Shown piece after piece: positions 35,683 to 47,888 of a stretch of DNA of 64,000 nucleotides. The position numbers and the translations under genes were made by a program. Source of the stretch: Ichthyophthirius multifiliis (lineage: Eukaryota; Ciliophora; Oligohymenophorea; Hymenostomatida); NCBI RefSeq assembly GCF_000220395.1, contig NW_004086063.1, positions 79,684 through 143,683 of the forward strand, read 5' to 3'. A model generated the notes under the pieces. That model worked only from the letters and a program-made list of their open reading frames with translations, was not told the origin of the DNA and did no database searches. Position 1 is the first letter of the stretch. Each line of letters begins with the position of its first letter.

Positions 35683-37951
35683 ATGAATAAACAAAGCTCT
35701 TAATAATCCTTATAATTCGAATATAATCTAATAAATGAAAATAATATTGATTAAAAAGAAACTAATATTTAGCATTCAAATAAATAAAAAGTTTCAGATT
35801 AAAATAATGTATTTTCATTTATTTATTTAAAAAAATAACAATTAAAATATTAAAATTAAAGTTAAACACATATGGTTGTAAAAAAGGAGCCTTATTATTA
35901 AAAAATAAAATAATAATTGAATGTTAATAAATTGATTAAAAAACTGGTTAATAGTAATTATAAAATTAAAAATATGAGAGAAATGTTGATTATAATTACA
36001 AGAATCATTAAATAACAGAAACTTAAAATTAAGAATAACATTAAAACACGATAAATGAAATTACTTTAAAATTAAATGAATAAAAAAAGTATTAAGTAAT
36101 TTTAAATAACAATTAATAAAATAATATAGATTTAGAAAGTGAGTTCAAAAGTTAAAATCAGAAAATAATTCAAAAAAATTTAACAAATTAATTCGTTAAT
36201 TTTTAATAAAATAATTTTCAAACAATTTAAACGAATTAATTTGAATAATTAAATATATATTCAAATTCTTCTTTAGCTTAATATTCTCAATGTAATATAA
36301 AAAAATAATAAACTAATAACTAAAATTCGACTAATTCTATTACTTATTAATAATCTTAATAAAACATATAAACATAATAATTAAATAATTAATTTTTAAA
36401 CTAACCAAACTTATAAACATAACTAATAAATTAAATTAAATAATTTTCGCATAATACTTTATAAAATAATTAATAAAATTAAAATAATAATGAATTTAAA
36501 AATAGAGAAAATATAATTATGATTAAAAATTAATTTATTTAATAATAAGAATAAGAAAACTAATAATAAAAAGAAGAAAAAATTAAAAATTACAATTAAA
36601 AATCTGATTAATTCCTATATCTATAAAAGACAAAAATTTAAAAAAATGAATTAATAGACGAAATTTAAAATGAATATAATTTAAAAAACAAGCAGTTTGA
36701 TTAAAAAAGCATAAAATAATGTTTTTCTAATAATATAGTAAAAAGTACTAAAGCAAGTATTTTAAAAAGTTAATACACATAAAAATAATTATAAGAATTA
36801 AATATGAAAGAATTTAAAAGAAAACAAAGATTTTTATAAATTTAATAAGAAATAGCTTTAAAAGAATAAATAAAACAAAAAAATCAGATTGATTAATTAA
36901 AGAAAAATACATAATAATTACAAATATAAAATAAAATACTCAAAGAATAAAATTTAATATTAAAAGATAAATATATTTAATAAATTACAAAAGAAGAATA
37001 AAAATAAGTACAATAATAAAAATAATAAATCCAAAATCCAAATAATAATAGATTTTAATAAAAATGCTTTATTGATTTAGCATTATATTTAAATAAAAGT
37101 TAAATTAAAAAAAATAATTATGTGAAATGTGAATAATATGATTTTATAAATAATTAATAAAAAAAGCCACTTATTAAATTTACGATTTAAAATAAAGAAA
37201 ATGAAAATAATTAAAGATAAATATAATAAAGAGAAAAAAATTTATAAACAATAAAAAAAATTAAATAATATCAAATGAATAAATATAAAAATAAAAAATA
37301 CATATATATAAAAATAAGAGTGAATTTTTCTAAAAATAAAAAAAAAATTCTATAAAAAAGTAAAAAATATAAAAAAAAAGAAAAAAAAATTATAATGAAA
37401 TTATTTAATAGTTTAAAAAATATGATAAGAAGTTGCGATAATATTACTTTTTATGATAAAAATAAATAAATAAATTATCATAATGAAATTAAAAAAAGAT
37501 GTAAATCTTAAGAACAAATAAATTTATTAAAAAGTAAAAATAAAATATATATATATATATAATTATATATATATAAAAACATTTTATAAATATATTTATT
37601 TATATATAAATTATAATCTAAATAATATATCTATTTTTTTTTTATTTTTTCCTTAAAGATTTTTTTTTATTAAAAAAATACTACAAAATATTAAATTATA
37701 TTTTACTATATTATTAAAATAATTTTTTTTAAAATAAATATACATTTAATTTATTAGATTTATTATATTATTATTTTTATATTTATATTTTTTTAGAAGA
37801 TAATATTTCTACAACTCCTAAAACTAAAGATTTTATTTATAATGCTATAAATGAAATTTTTAATAAAATTGAAAATTGCTATAATGATATTCGAGTTGAT
37901 TACTTTTATAATTATAATATTAAATAAGAATAAAAATTAATTATTATATGA
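35683..37951 (+). CDS. Q/N/K-rich low-complexity protein
   Basis: Starts MNKQSSQQSLQFEYNLINEN. Most of the roughly 600 residues are Gln, Asn, Lys and Ile with coiled-coil tendency (ELNMKEFKRKQRFLQ, QIDQLKKNTQQLQIQ). After a putative intron between about 37543 and 37797, rich in TA, the last exon is more ordinary: NISTTPKTKDFIYNAI, FNKIENCYNDIRVDYF. The frame changes once or twice in the first 500 nt, probably for the run-length reason seen elsewhere. It lies between two MORN genes. No function can be assigned. Confidence 0.55.
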
Positions 37952-38720
37952 TAATTAGGTGTTTACTTTATTTTTTAAAATATATTATAATTTTAATTTA
38001 TTCTATTTATTTTTCAATAAAACTTCATTTATCCAAGAATAGTTCATTTTATTGTTTAATAATTTTGCAACTATTTTTTTTTTTATAATATATCCAATTA
38101 TTATAATCAATTTAATTTATATATTTCGTATATTTTTTTTAATTTCGTAATAATAACTCTTTTGTAAACAATAGTTGTTTTTTTATTTAGATAGCACTAG
38201 TTTTTATAAAAAATCTCATTTTTTGTATTTTAATATTATTACATATAATTTTTTCTTCTGATTAGTAAAATAAATTGTATTTTTTTTTTAATCCAAAAAC
38301 TATATGTGGAAATTTTCTAATTTTAAATTTCTTCAAAGAAGCTAGAACCTAAACCTAGAGTTGATTTATGAATAATGCAAATATAAAGAATATTAATAAG
38401 TATAAAATATAATAAACTGAAATAATAATATATATAAATAAATATTTAAATTTCAATGTAATAATAATATTTAAAATTTAGATATTTATAAATTTAATTT
38501 TTTTTTATTTTAAATATTGAATTAAAATAAAAAATATTATATATTAATAATATTAACATGTTAAGAATCTCTCCAATTAATACGAAGTTTTTAAAAAAAT
38601 ACCATCAAATATGATAATTAAAATAATATAAAATAAATTATGATTAATTAAATTTTTTATAAATATATTAAATTCATATATATATATATATAAATATAAT
38701 TTATTTAAATTATATTTAAA
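37952..38720. other. Intergenic region with one weak coding signal
   Basis: AT-rich except for about 38290-38375, where a plus-strand frame reads NPKTICGNFLILNFFKEART before a stop. It is too short and isolated to call a gene. Confidence 0.4.
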
Positions 38721-40426
38721 TCAATTATTTCTTTCTTATTAAAAGTTAGCCTATAAAACTTATCCATCTTCTTAAATTAATTAGAATTATCCTAAAATTT
38801 AGTCTTCTTTCCATTCGCCTTAAACCTGATTATTAAAAAACATATATTTAAAAAAAAAAAAAATTACTTTGGCATTATTTTTCCATCTATAACTTCCTTT
38901 TCCTTTTTTTTTATTATTTTCAATAAATCCTTCAAATTAATCTCCATTTGAAAATTTATAAATTCCTTTGGTATTTCTTAATCCATTTTTCCATTCTCCT
39001 TCATATAAATCTCCATGTGCCATTCTAAATTTTCCATATCCATTCTTATGGTCATCTTTCCATTCGCCATCATACCTATTTTTTCACAAATTTCTAAACT
39101 ATCTTTTTTTATTTAAAATATACATATCTCCATTGCAATAAAAATATAATCCTCTACCTTATTTTTTACCATTTTCAAAATTTCCTTCATACCTATCACC
39201 ATTAGCATAAAAATGAATTCCTTTTCCATTTATTTAATCATTTAGCCATAAACCTAAGCAATAAAAAAAATATAAAAAATAAAATAAAATATAGTTATTT
39301 ATTATGCCTTAATAAGAAGAATTATCAGTAAAAAAAATTTTACCATAACCATTTTTTTAACCATGTTAAAATTCACCTTCATATTTATCACCATTTTCAA
39401 AAATAAAAGTCTATTAAAAAATTAAAAATCATATTTATATTTATATTTATATTTATATTTATATTTATATTTATTTATATTTTTATATTTATATTTATAT
39501 TTATATTTTTATATTTATATATATTTGTTTTTAATGTTTACTCCTTATCCATGTGCTTTGTCTTCAATCCATTAACCTTAATGTATAGCTCCTGAAGAAT
39601 ATTATAGTATACCGTTTCCATATTTATGTCCTAATTTCCATTATCCTTAATATTTATCCCCATAAGCAAAATTGAATATTCCATTACCATGTTTTTCTCC
39701 GTTTAACTAATATTTTGTTATTTCTTTATTATTTTTATTTTTATTTACCCATTATCCATCGTATTTTTCTTGAGTACTGTAATATTCATACACTCCATAT
39801 CCATTTTTTTTATCATTTTTCCATTCTCCTGTATAGCAATTTCCATTAATATATTTATAGGTTCCTTTTCCGTTTTTTATTCCCTCTTTTTTTTATTTTA
39901 TATAAATTTAAAAACAATAATAATTAAAATTATTTTAAAAATTAAAAACCTTAAAGTTCACCTTCAAACTTTTCTCCGTTTTAAAATATATAAATGCCAA
40001 ATCCATGAAATCTTTATTTTTATTGCAATTTATTTTTATTTTTTAATTACTTATCATCCTTCCAATCTCCTATATACTTATCTTAATTTTTACTTTTTAA
40101 AAAAATTATTAAAAATATTTTATTGTATTATTTTGTTTAAAAAAATACTAATGATAAATGCCTTTTCCATTTCTTTTATCATCAAAAACTTTTTTATATA
40201 TATAAATATTTTAAAATGTCATATTTTATATAATGTTGATTTTACTTTCACCTTCATACTTTGAACCGTCAATATAATTTTTTATCTTTATATTTGGCTT
40301 ATAATTTCCACAGCAATCAAAAATATAAGTTTGTTAAAAATCTTTAATTAATAATTCTCTTTCTTAAAGAGCTTTTTATTTTTCAATATCTAAATTAACA
40401 GGCTTATTATCTAAAATAGTAATCAT
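38721..40426 (-). CDS. MORN-repeat protein, many repeats
   Basis: Starts MITILDNKPVNLDIEKQKAL and ends LQANFQQERNN. At least nine MORN units are visible across several short-intron exons: YIDGSKYEGE, DKYIGDWKDDK, GFGIYILQNGEKFEGEL, GIKNGKGTYKYINGNCYTGE, WKNDKKNGYGVYEYYSTQEK, YGDKYQGQWKLGHKYGNG, FENGDKYEGEFQHGQKNGYG, ANGDRYEGNFENGKKQGRG and a final GEWKEDQILGQF. One intron contains an (ATTTAT)n array. The gene faces the plus-strand MORN gene at 34.1 kb across the Q-rich gene; the two may be an old inverted duplication. A long array such as this suggests an extended scaffold at the cortex or in cilia. Confidence 0.85.
39431..39524. repeat. (ATTTAT)n imperfect array
   Basis: About 14 tandem copies of a 6-nt unit with a few inserted bases, inside an intron of the minus-strand MORN gene. 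Confidence 0.85.
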
Positions 40427-41887
40427 AAAATAAAATAATTATATATATTTAAAAAATTAAAATTTGTATTTAAATTTTATTAAAAAAATAAGTAATTTCT
40501 ATAAATAAAAATATTTTATTTAAATAAATATTTCAATATTTATAATATTAAAAACTACATTTACATATACAATCTAAAAACATTTTATTTAAATATTAAA
40601 TAATATAACTAAAAAAATTAAAATTAATTATTAAAATGACAAAATGATTTAATTAAAAAAATAAACAACTGTTATATAATAATAGAATTTTAGATCAGAT
40701 ATTAAATATATTATCTTAAAATGTATGTAAAATTAAACTAAGGAAAAAAATTAATTTAAAATTTAGTCATTAAAAAAATAAATTACATAAAAATAAAATT
40801 AAAATATGATATAAATATATATAAATATAAATTTAAATATATATATAAATTTAAATATAATTACAAATAATATTTTTTTTATAATTATTTTTTTTTTTTA
40901 TATATTTTTCATTTTTATCTTTATTTATTTTAAATTTTATAATTTTTTGAAAATATTATCAAATATAATTACTTATTGTCTTCTGCTTTTTTTTTAAATA
41001 TAATCAAATATATATTTTTTGATTAATTTTCTATTATTTTTTATCTTTAAAAGTAATTGTTATCAATAAATTTTAATTTTTTTTTTTTTTTTTTATTTTA
41101 TATTTTAATTAATTATTAATTTAAAATAGTTTTAATTATTTCATTTTATATTCTTATATTAATAAATATAATATTTTACAATTTAATATCGAAAAAACAA
41201 ATTTTTTAGGAATATATTATTATAATTTAATATTTAATTCTTTTTTAATAAATATTTTTATATTACTAATAATGTTTCAAAGTTACTAAAAAAAAAAATT
41301 GTACTAAATAAATTAAAAAATGTTTTTATTTAAAAAAATTAAATTGTTTATTTTTTTTATTAATAGCTTAAGATTATAATTTGTTTTTATATTTTTGCTT
41401 TTTAAATAAATGAAGCTGATTTCTAAATATGTTCAACTTTTTTATTATGCTGCATTTTAGGTTGCTTTTAAATTAACTAATATATATTAAAATATTTTAT
41501 TTTCTTAATATTCTCTTTATCATATTTTATATATTTATTTAAAATTATAGAATCATTATTTTATATATAAATTTAATTTTTCTATAATTAAACTTATAAT
41601 TTATTATCTATATTATTATATTGATTAAAATAATTAATATTATTATAAATAAAAACAATAAATTATAAGTTAAACATCAAATATTACAAAGCAATAAAGC
41701 AATGAAAACTGAGTTTTAGTATATTAAAATTAAAATATAAAATATAATATATTTTAGAGAAACATTAATTGCAAATATAAAATATAAAAATAAAAAAAAT
41801 TTAGACATTTTAAATTTAATATATTTAATAGTATAACGAAATATATCAAAATACTATTTAAAGATTATATAAAAATAAATTATTATA
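40427..41887. other. AT-rich intergenic desert
   Basis: About 1.5 kb upstream of the MORN gene. No coding frame or structured RNA noticed. Confidence 0.5.
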
Positions 41888-42559
41888 ATGAGGTCCCAAA
41901 ATAATTTTTTTTAAGTTTGTGAATAATTTAACTATTGGCAAAAGATATTTCAAATACTTGAAATGACTTTTAATTTACTGGAAGTTACTTTTATAATTAA
42001 TTTTGATTTGTACTAATCTCATAAATAATTTTAGTTAATTTCATAATTAAGTTTAGCTAATTGTATCAATTTTAATTATATATTAACTTATTAATTTTCA
42101 AATTAAAAACTATTAAGTTTAATTTTTTATTAAAAATTATTAAAAATAATAGAAAAATATTAAAAAGTTATATTCAAATTAACCAAAATATTTTTTAAAT
42201 TTTTATTATATTATATTTTTTTACTAATTTTAATTTGTTCTTTTTTTTCATAAAATAAAATTAATTTATATCGTATTTAAAATTTTTTATGTTATTAAAA
42301 AATATATAATGTTTTTATCATTTTCAAAAATAATTTTATACAACATTTATTTAATTATTTTCATTTTATGAAATACTTTTAAAATTATTTTTAATACAAA
42401 AAAATTATAATTATTGTTTTTTACTATAAAAATTAAAAAACTGAAAATACATTAATATATAATAAAATAATTATTAATTATCCGTAAAAATAGCTATATT
42501 GGTAAATAAAATATATCATATATTTTAAATTTAAAAATATTTTTAGGTTAAATGACTGA
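41888..42559 (+). CDS. Hypothetical ORF, 223 codons
   Basis: Opens MRSQNNFFQVCEQFNYWQKI and FQILEMTFNLLEVTFIINFD, which look protein-like. The rest becomes dominated by Phe, Ile, Asn and Lys. With TGA as the only stop and so little G in the DNA, an open frame of this length can arise by chance, so coding is doubtful. Hydrophobic segments near residues 30-50 and 125-145 could be membrane helices. Confidence 0.25.
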
Positions 42560-42807
42560 TATTTTTTTTTAAATAAAGAAAATAAAAATGTAAAGTTATT
42601 TCAGTGAAATTCATTGTACATAAAGATAAAATATTGAATTCTTAGTTTAATATTATATAAATATAATTTTTAAAAAATATATTTTTTAAATAATTAAAAA
42701 ATTTAATTAGCATTTTTTAATATCAATTTTATTTTTCAAAAAAATTATAATTGAATTTTAATGATAAAAAATATAAAAAAAAATCTTTTTAAAATTTGTC
42801 TGACTAA

Positions 42808-43877
42808 ATGATTGAAGAAAATACAATTCATTAATATTAATCATATTTAATAAATAAAGTTTAAAAAATCTAAAAATATGAGCATAACCTATTTTCTTTT
42901 TTGAGATTTTAAAAGGATTATTAAGAACTATAAATAAAAATTTGAATGATGAAAAGTGCCTCGTAAATATATTAGATCATAAATATATGACTAATTATAT
43001 AAGATTTCCTCTATAGTTATAACCGTAAACAGGAGTATATAAAGGACAAATTATTAATATATATTTGATTATTTCTAGAGAATATCCATATAAACCTATT
43101 TTAGCATTTGCAGAAGAATTTATATATCATCCGAATATAGAATTTAATACTAAGTAAATTTATTGTAAAATGTTTAAATATGAAGAGTGGAAACCTACAT
43201 TAACGTATAATAAATATATTAATGTATAAAAAATTTTATTATAAAACCTAAATATTTTATATAAATAAAATTTATTTAAAATATTTTTTATATTTGTTTT
43301 TAAAGTTTATATTTCATAATACTTTAAATGAAACTTCTAATAGTTGATCCAGATTTAAGCTTTGTTCCTGCAAATTAAAAAAATTATGAATGCGCATAGC
43401 TTTATTAATTTAGCCTATAATAATTTTTAAAAAAATTAGAAATATAATAATAATAGTAATTCTTCAATATTAATTAATTAAATGATTTTAAATATATCCC
43501 TAAAGATAAAATCAATGATCATCTAGAATAAATAAGTGATTAGTTTTTAAATTATTAATTTATTAATTATTAATTTTAATAACAAAATTGTTTTTAAAAA
43601 AAAATATTTTTGAAGAACAAGGAGAAATAGATGAATATACTCCGGAACTAAAAAATAAATTAGAAAAATAAACTTAAATATTTATTAATATTTTGATATT
43701 AATCCTTCTTGTATCTAAGAATAATAAAATACATTATAATATAATTTCGAATTGGAAAAAGAACATAAACTGAATTATATTGATTGTTCTATTTCAAAAA
43801 ATAAAAGAAAATTTTACTAAAATTAAGATAGTTAAAATATAGAGTTAAATAATAGAAAAGTTTTAAAATTAATTTGA
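42808..43877 (+). CDS. Ubiquitin-conjugating (E2) enzyme, UBC12-like
   Basis: Starts MIEENTIHQYQSYLINKVQK. The E2 fold begins FSFLRFQKDYQELQIK and continues through NYIRFPLQLQPQTGVYKGQI, ISREYPYKPILAFAEEF, the HPN motif YHPNIEFNT and the catalytic Cys in QIYCKMFKYEEWKPTLT, then NVQKILLQNL. 'W.P.L' and the long N-terminus resemble the NEDD8-conjugating UBC12 more than generic UBCs. After an intron ending near 43345 comes VDPDLSFVPANQKNYECAQ, as in the UBC C-lobe, and then a roughly 170-residue tail (EEQGEIDEYTPELKNK, FDINPSCIQEQQ) not typical of the family. The frame slips at A42936-42940, fixed by one extra A, with one or two more slips in the tail. Confidence 0.7.
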
Positions 43878-44639
43878 AATTAAAACTAAAATTAATTAAT
43901 ATATAAATGAATATATGTTATTTCATAAGAATATATTTTAATGTATAGCTTAATTAATTATTCGAAATATTTTTAAAATATTATTTAATATATTTTTATA
44001 TTATTTAATATATAAATAAAAATTACATTTTTTTTAATTTTTACATAATTACTATTGAATATTTATTAATTTATTTTTAAATAAAACATTCTAAAAATAT
44101 ATGAAAAATAGAAAAATTAAAAATAGTAAATTAACATTAAAAAATTTATAATAATATTATTAATAAAAAATAAAAAATAATAATAATAATTTAAAATAAA
44201 TAAATAAAATAAATATATTATTTAATAAAAAATTGAAATTTAAAAAAAAATATTTAAGTTTATAAATTAAAACAAAAATAACTTATATTTTATATATTAA
44301 TAAATATATATATATATATATGGTTAAATTAAATGTAATAATAAAAATTAATGAAATAATAACAAAAAATATAATAAAACTTTATAAATAAATAAAAAAA
44401 AAGATAAAAATTACATAATAAAAAAAAATATAATAAATAAGTTTAATAAAATAAAAAAAGTAAAAAAAAGAAAAATAATGATAATTTATTAAAAAATATT
44501 TATTAAATATATATAAATAATAAATATATATATATAGATATATATATATATATAAATATTAAATTACTATACATAAATTTGAGATACTATGATAAAGGAT
44601 AATTAATTTTTAAAGTCAATCAATATTTAAAAACTATTT
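43878..44639. other. AT-rich spacer
   Basis: A/T runs and two (TA)n tracts near 44306-44320 and 44525-44555. No gene seen. Confidence 0.5.
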
Positions 44640-45620
44640 AAAAAAATAATTTTTGTATGACATGATTTAATTTGTATAATTCCTTTAATTTTAATTTCTT
44701 TAAATTATTATGAGACAAGAACTATTAACTTTTTAATAATATTAATAGCTTTTTGGTATACAAATTTTTAGAAACATGATGATATTTTTATGCTCAAATC
44801 AGATAATTTCTGCTTTTATCTAAGATTTTTGTAAATAATCTGTAGTATACATTTAGGAGCTCACATAATTGTCTATTCTTTCTTTTTTTCGCTACTAATT
44901 TTCAAAGTAATACTAATTGGCTATAAAAATATGATTTATATATTGTAAGTAAAGGCTGGTTTACAAAATATTTATATATGCATTTATTAAAATGTTACTA
45001 TTATGAAAACTGTTAGTTTTGATATTTTTCCTTAAATATTTATGAAACAGGTCTATATTATATATTATCTTTATTTCAGTTTCTTAAGAAACTTTCTCTT
45101 ACTGCAGTTGCTATTATTTACTAAGATTTAAATAAGAAAAAAAATAGTATTTTCTGAATAAATGAGACTCTTAAGTAGGTATTGACTTTTTTTAATTTAT
45201 AATATTTTTTTAATTATGGATTTATTCTTGAACAAAGCATGTAAGTATTTTAAAATTATTCTTAAAATCAATATTTGGAATTAAAAACTTTATTTTCTCG
45301 AAAAAATTTATGTTTAATTTCTTTTTATAAATTATAATTTAAATATTAAGTGTTGAATTATTTTAGGATTATTTTAATTTTTAAATCAAAAACTTTTTTT
45401 ATATACAGTAAAATCTTAAGGTCTTCTTCAAATACTTTGAATTTGCAAAAATATGGAAAATAATAATTCATAAATTTAATAAAACAATTCTAAAAAGATG
45501 TCGAAATGAAAGACTTAATAGATTTAATAAAAATTAATAATTTTTTATTTGATTAACAAACAAACAAATAAAAAGGTAATTTTTATTTGATTAACAAACA
45601 AACAAATAAAAAGGTAATTT
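44640..45620 (+). CDS. K+ channel-like membrane protein with degenerate pore
   Basis: A frame from about 44700 reads ETRTINFLIILIAFWYTNF, then FCFYLRFLQIICSIHLGAHI, which resembles S5 of EAG/CNG-type channels ('I.HI.A'). It goes on to a pore-helix/filter-like stretch, YICIYQNVTIMKTVSFDIFP, at about 44970-45035. Aligned to the canonical T.MTTVGYGDI.P the filter glycines are missing and the loop is one residue short. A hydrophobic S6-like run follows (VYIIYYLYFSFL). Further down, after a frame change, come QKDVEMKDLIDLIKINNFLF and a tandem duplication. It could be an inactive paralogue, a non-selective channel or a decaying gene. Introns are not resolved. Confidence 0.35.
45543..45618. repeat. 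Perfect tandem duplication, 2 x 38 nt
   Basis: Two adjacent identical copies (45543-45580 and 45581-45618) each run from TTTTATTTGATTAAC to AAAAAGGTAAT. Each copy ends with a GGTAAT that could serve as a splice donor, at the end of a coding-looking block. Confidence 0.9.
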
Positions 45621-46491
45621 AGTTAAATAAAGAAAAAATAGTTTATTTAAGAGAAGATAAAAAATTAGAATTAAAATTATACTATAAAAAAAGAAAATTG
45701 AAAACACTTGGCAAATGCATATTAATAATATTTCTAATCCCATAATTAATAATTAAGTATAAAAAAAATACCAATTAAAATGAATTTAATTAGTTTTTTT
45801 ACAGCATTTGTGTTATTCAATAAGTAAGCCAAAACAAAACTTTTTTAAAATAAACAAGATAGAATACATATAATATTTTTTATTTTTAAAAAATAAAAGT
45901 ACAATTCATAAAACTTAAAAATTTTTTTCGGTTAGTACATAATCAATATTTATATAAAAAAATAAAAAGAAAATATAAAAATAAATTTACAAATATCTAA
46001 TAATTAATATGAAATTAAAATTTCATTTAAAACACATTTTCTATTTTTTAATGCGATTATATCAATGTTAATTAATTTCATTTCACTATTTCTAATTATT
46101 ATGATGTTAGAAATTATTTATAATATTTTGTTATGATAATAAAAGAAATTTCTATAATGCTTTTTATTTAATAATGGTTTTTAAAATTGTCTTTAGCATG
46201 TTAAAAAAAATACAGATAATAATTTTAAAAGTTAAATTATATTAAATTTATTAATTAAAATAATGATTGTTTTTAAAAATAATAATATTATAATGAAATT
46301 TAATTATGAAGTTTATTGAATTTAGAGATTACCTAAAACTTTATTTTTGTCTTATATATTTATGAAAAAATTATTATTTTTTGATAATAATAATAAAAAA
46401 ATAAAAAGCACTAAATAAAGATAACAAAAAATATTTAATTTATTTAAAAGTATTTTAATACTGTTTAAATTACTTCAATTTTTTCATTATT
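45621..46491. other. AT-rich intergenic region
   Basis: A weakly coding-like segment continues to about 45715 (EKIVYLREDKKLELKL). Beyond that only A/T-rich spacer is seen, up to the V-ATPase gene. Confidence 0.45.
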
Positions 46492-46969
46492 TCATTATTT
46501 CATTTTATTGAAATCACCTTTAACTACTTCAGGGATTTCAAGTTTTACATTAATAATTCTTTCAATAAGCATATCAATAACTTTTCCTTTGTTCTATTCA
46601 TAATCTTAGTTTATTTTTTTAATATCATTTTCAGTTTATATTAATAAATTATCATGGTCACTTGTATTACCGAATTTCTTTTTTAATTATAATAAAAAAT
46701 AAAATCAAAAATTTTTTTTTACAGTTTTGACATCTTCATTAAATTTCTATTCCATTTCTTATCTAAATTTATTTATCTCTTAATCTGCCGCAGAACGAGC
46801 TTATTTCAATTTTTTTTCTCTTTTTTTATATTTAAGTATAAATAAATTATTTATATATTTTAATATTAAAAAACCTTTCTTTTTAAGCATTTTAAATTAT
46901 GGTGTTTGCTTTTTCTTCTGCCCTGAGAAGAGCTTCAACTGCCCAATTGTTTCCTCCTATTTCAGCCAT
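46492..46969 (-). CDS. V-type H+-ATPase subunit G
   Basis: Three exons, with introns at 46820-46874 and 46678-46722, give 125 residues in one frame. MAEIGGNNWAVEALLRAEEK, ANTIIQNAQ and REKKLKQARSAADQEINKFR match the family's N-terminal signature ('LL.AE..A...V..A...+...LKQA+.EA..EI..++'), followed by EMEQKFNEDVKT and a C-terminal half ending EVVKGDFNKMKQ. Subunit G pairs with E to form the peripheral stalks that hold V1 to V0 in the proton pump acidifying vacuoles and contractile-vacuole membranes. The length fits the usual 110-125 residues. Confidence 0.92.
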
Positions 46970-47237
46970 ATTTTTTTTTATTTTTTTGTTTTTTTTAAAG
47001 GAATTAATTTTTATTTTATTTAGAAATAAAAACTAAAATGTAAAATTAATATTATTTATTTATAAATAAAATAAGTATATAAAAAAATGAAAAGGCTTTC
47101 GTTTTAAAATGTTTTTTTAATTAATATTTTTTTAATTAAAAGATTTAATAACTACCTTAAATATTTAGTATTTTCTTATTCATTTTTTTATAAATATATT
47201 ATTTATAAATCCTTTATATTTAATAAATTAAAAAAAA

Positions 47238-47888
47238 TCAATTATTTGAATTAATATTAGAAATATTATTTATTTCATCTCCTTAAATTTCGATATTAAA
47301 AATTCCACTGTGTTTGATAATAATTTAGTTATTTGGGTTTTATTTAACTCTTTTTATATAATTATTTAAAGGTTAATTATATTTTTATTAAGAAATTAAT
47401 GTTTCCTAATAATTATTTTAAGCTTAATCTTAGAATTTTAAATTTTGCCTTAATAAATTTCTTAGTTTTGCATTTTTAAGCTCTAGTCCTTCATTGTCTT
47501 TTTCAATTTATCCTATGTAATTTTATAATTTATAAATAATATCTATATATAATTTTGATATTAATAAAGAAGATTTATATGTTGTATTTTTTTGCTTTTC
47601 TATTAATAAAAGTTAATCTATTAAATATTTTTGTTCTTTAACTTGTTTGTCCTTAAAACTTATTTCGTTTTTTAAAGCTATTATTTCGATGTTATTAGAA
47701 TTTTATATATCTTAGTTTTCATTTATATAATTTATTGGTTTCTTCATAGTTTTTACATTTGAACTTTTTAAACCTCTTGATGTTTAAGGCGAACAATATA
47801 TTTGGGAAGTTTTAAGCTAGCTTTTTTATGGAGAACTATTAACCGATTTTATTAATTTACTTGAGAAATTTATATTGTTTATATACAT
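47238..47888 (-). CDS. Coiled-coil protein, 216 residues
   Basis: A single exon starting MYINNINFSSKLIKSVNSSP. The Ser-rich N-terminal 60 residues (TSQIYCSPQTSRGLKSS) are followed by coiled coil (ALKNEISFKDKQVKEQKYLI, then GQIEKDNEGLELKNAKLRNL) and an Asn-rich tail. No stop or frame problem. No family is recognised; short coiled-coil proteins of this type are frequent in ciliary and basal-body inventories, but that is only context. Confidence 0.65.

Noticed and set aside
38290-38400. Possible short exon (NPKTICGNFLILNFFKEART)
   Set aside because: Isolated, about 30 codons, no start codon or partner exon found nearby.
39770-40264. Plus-strand 164-codon hydrophobic frame
   Set aside because: It overlaps the minus-strand MORN repeats in antisense and crosses their introns; no independent support.
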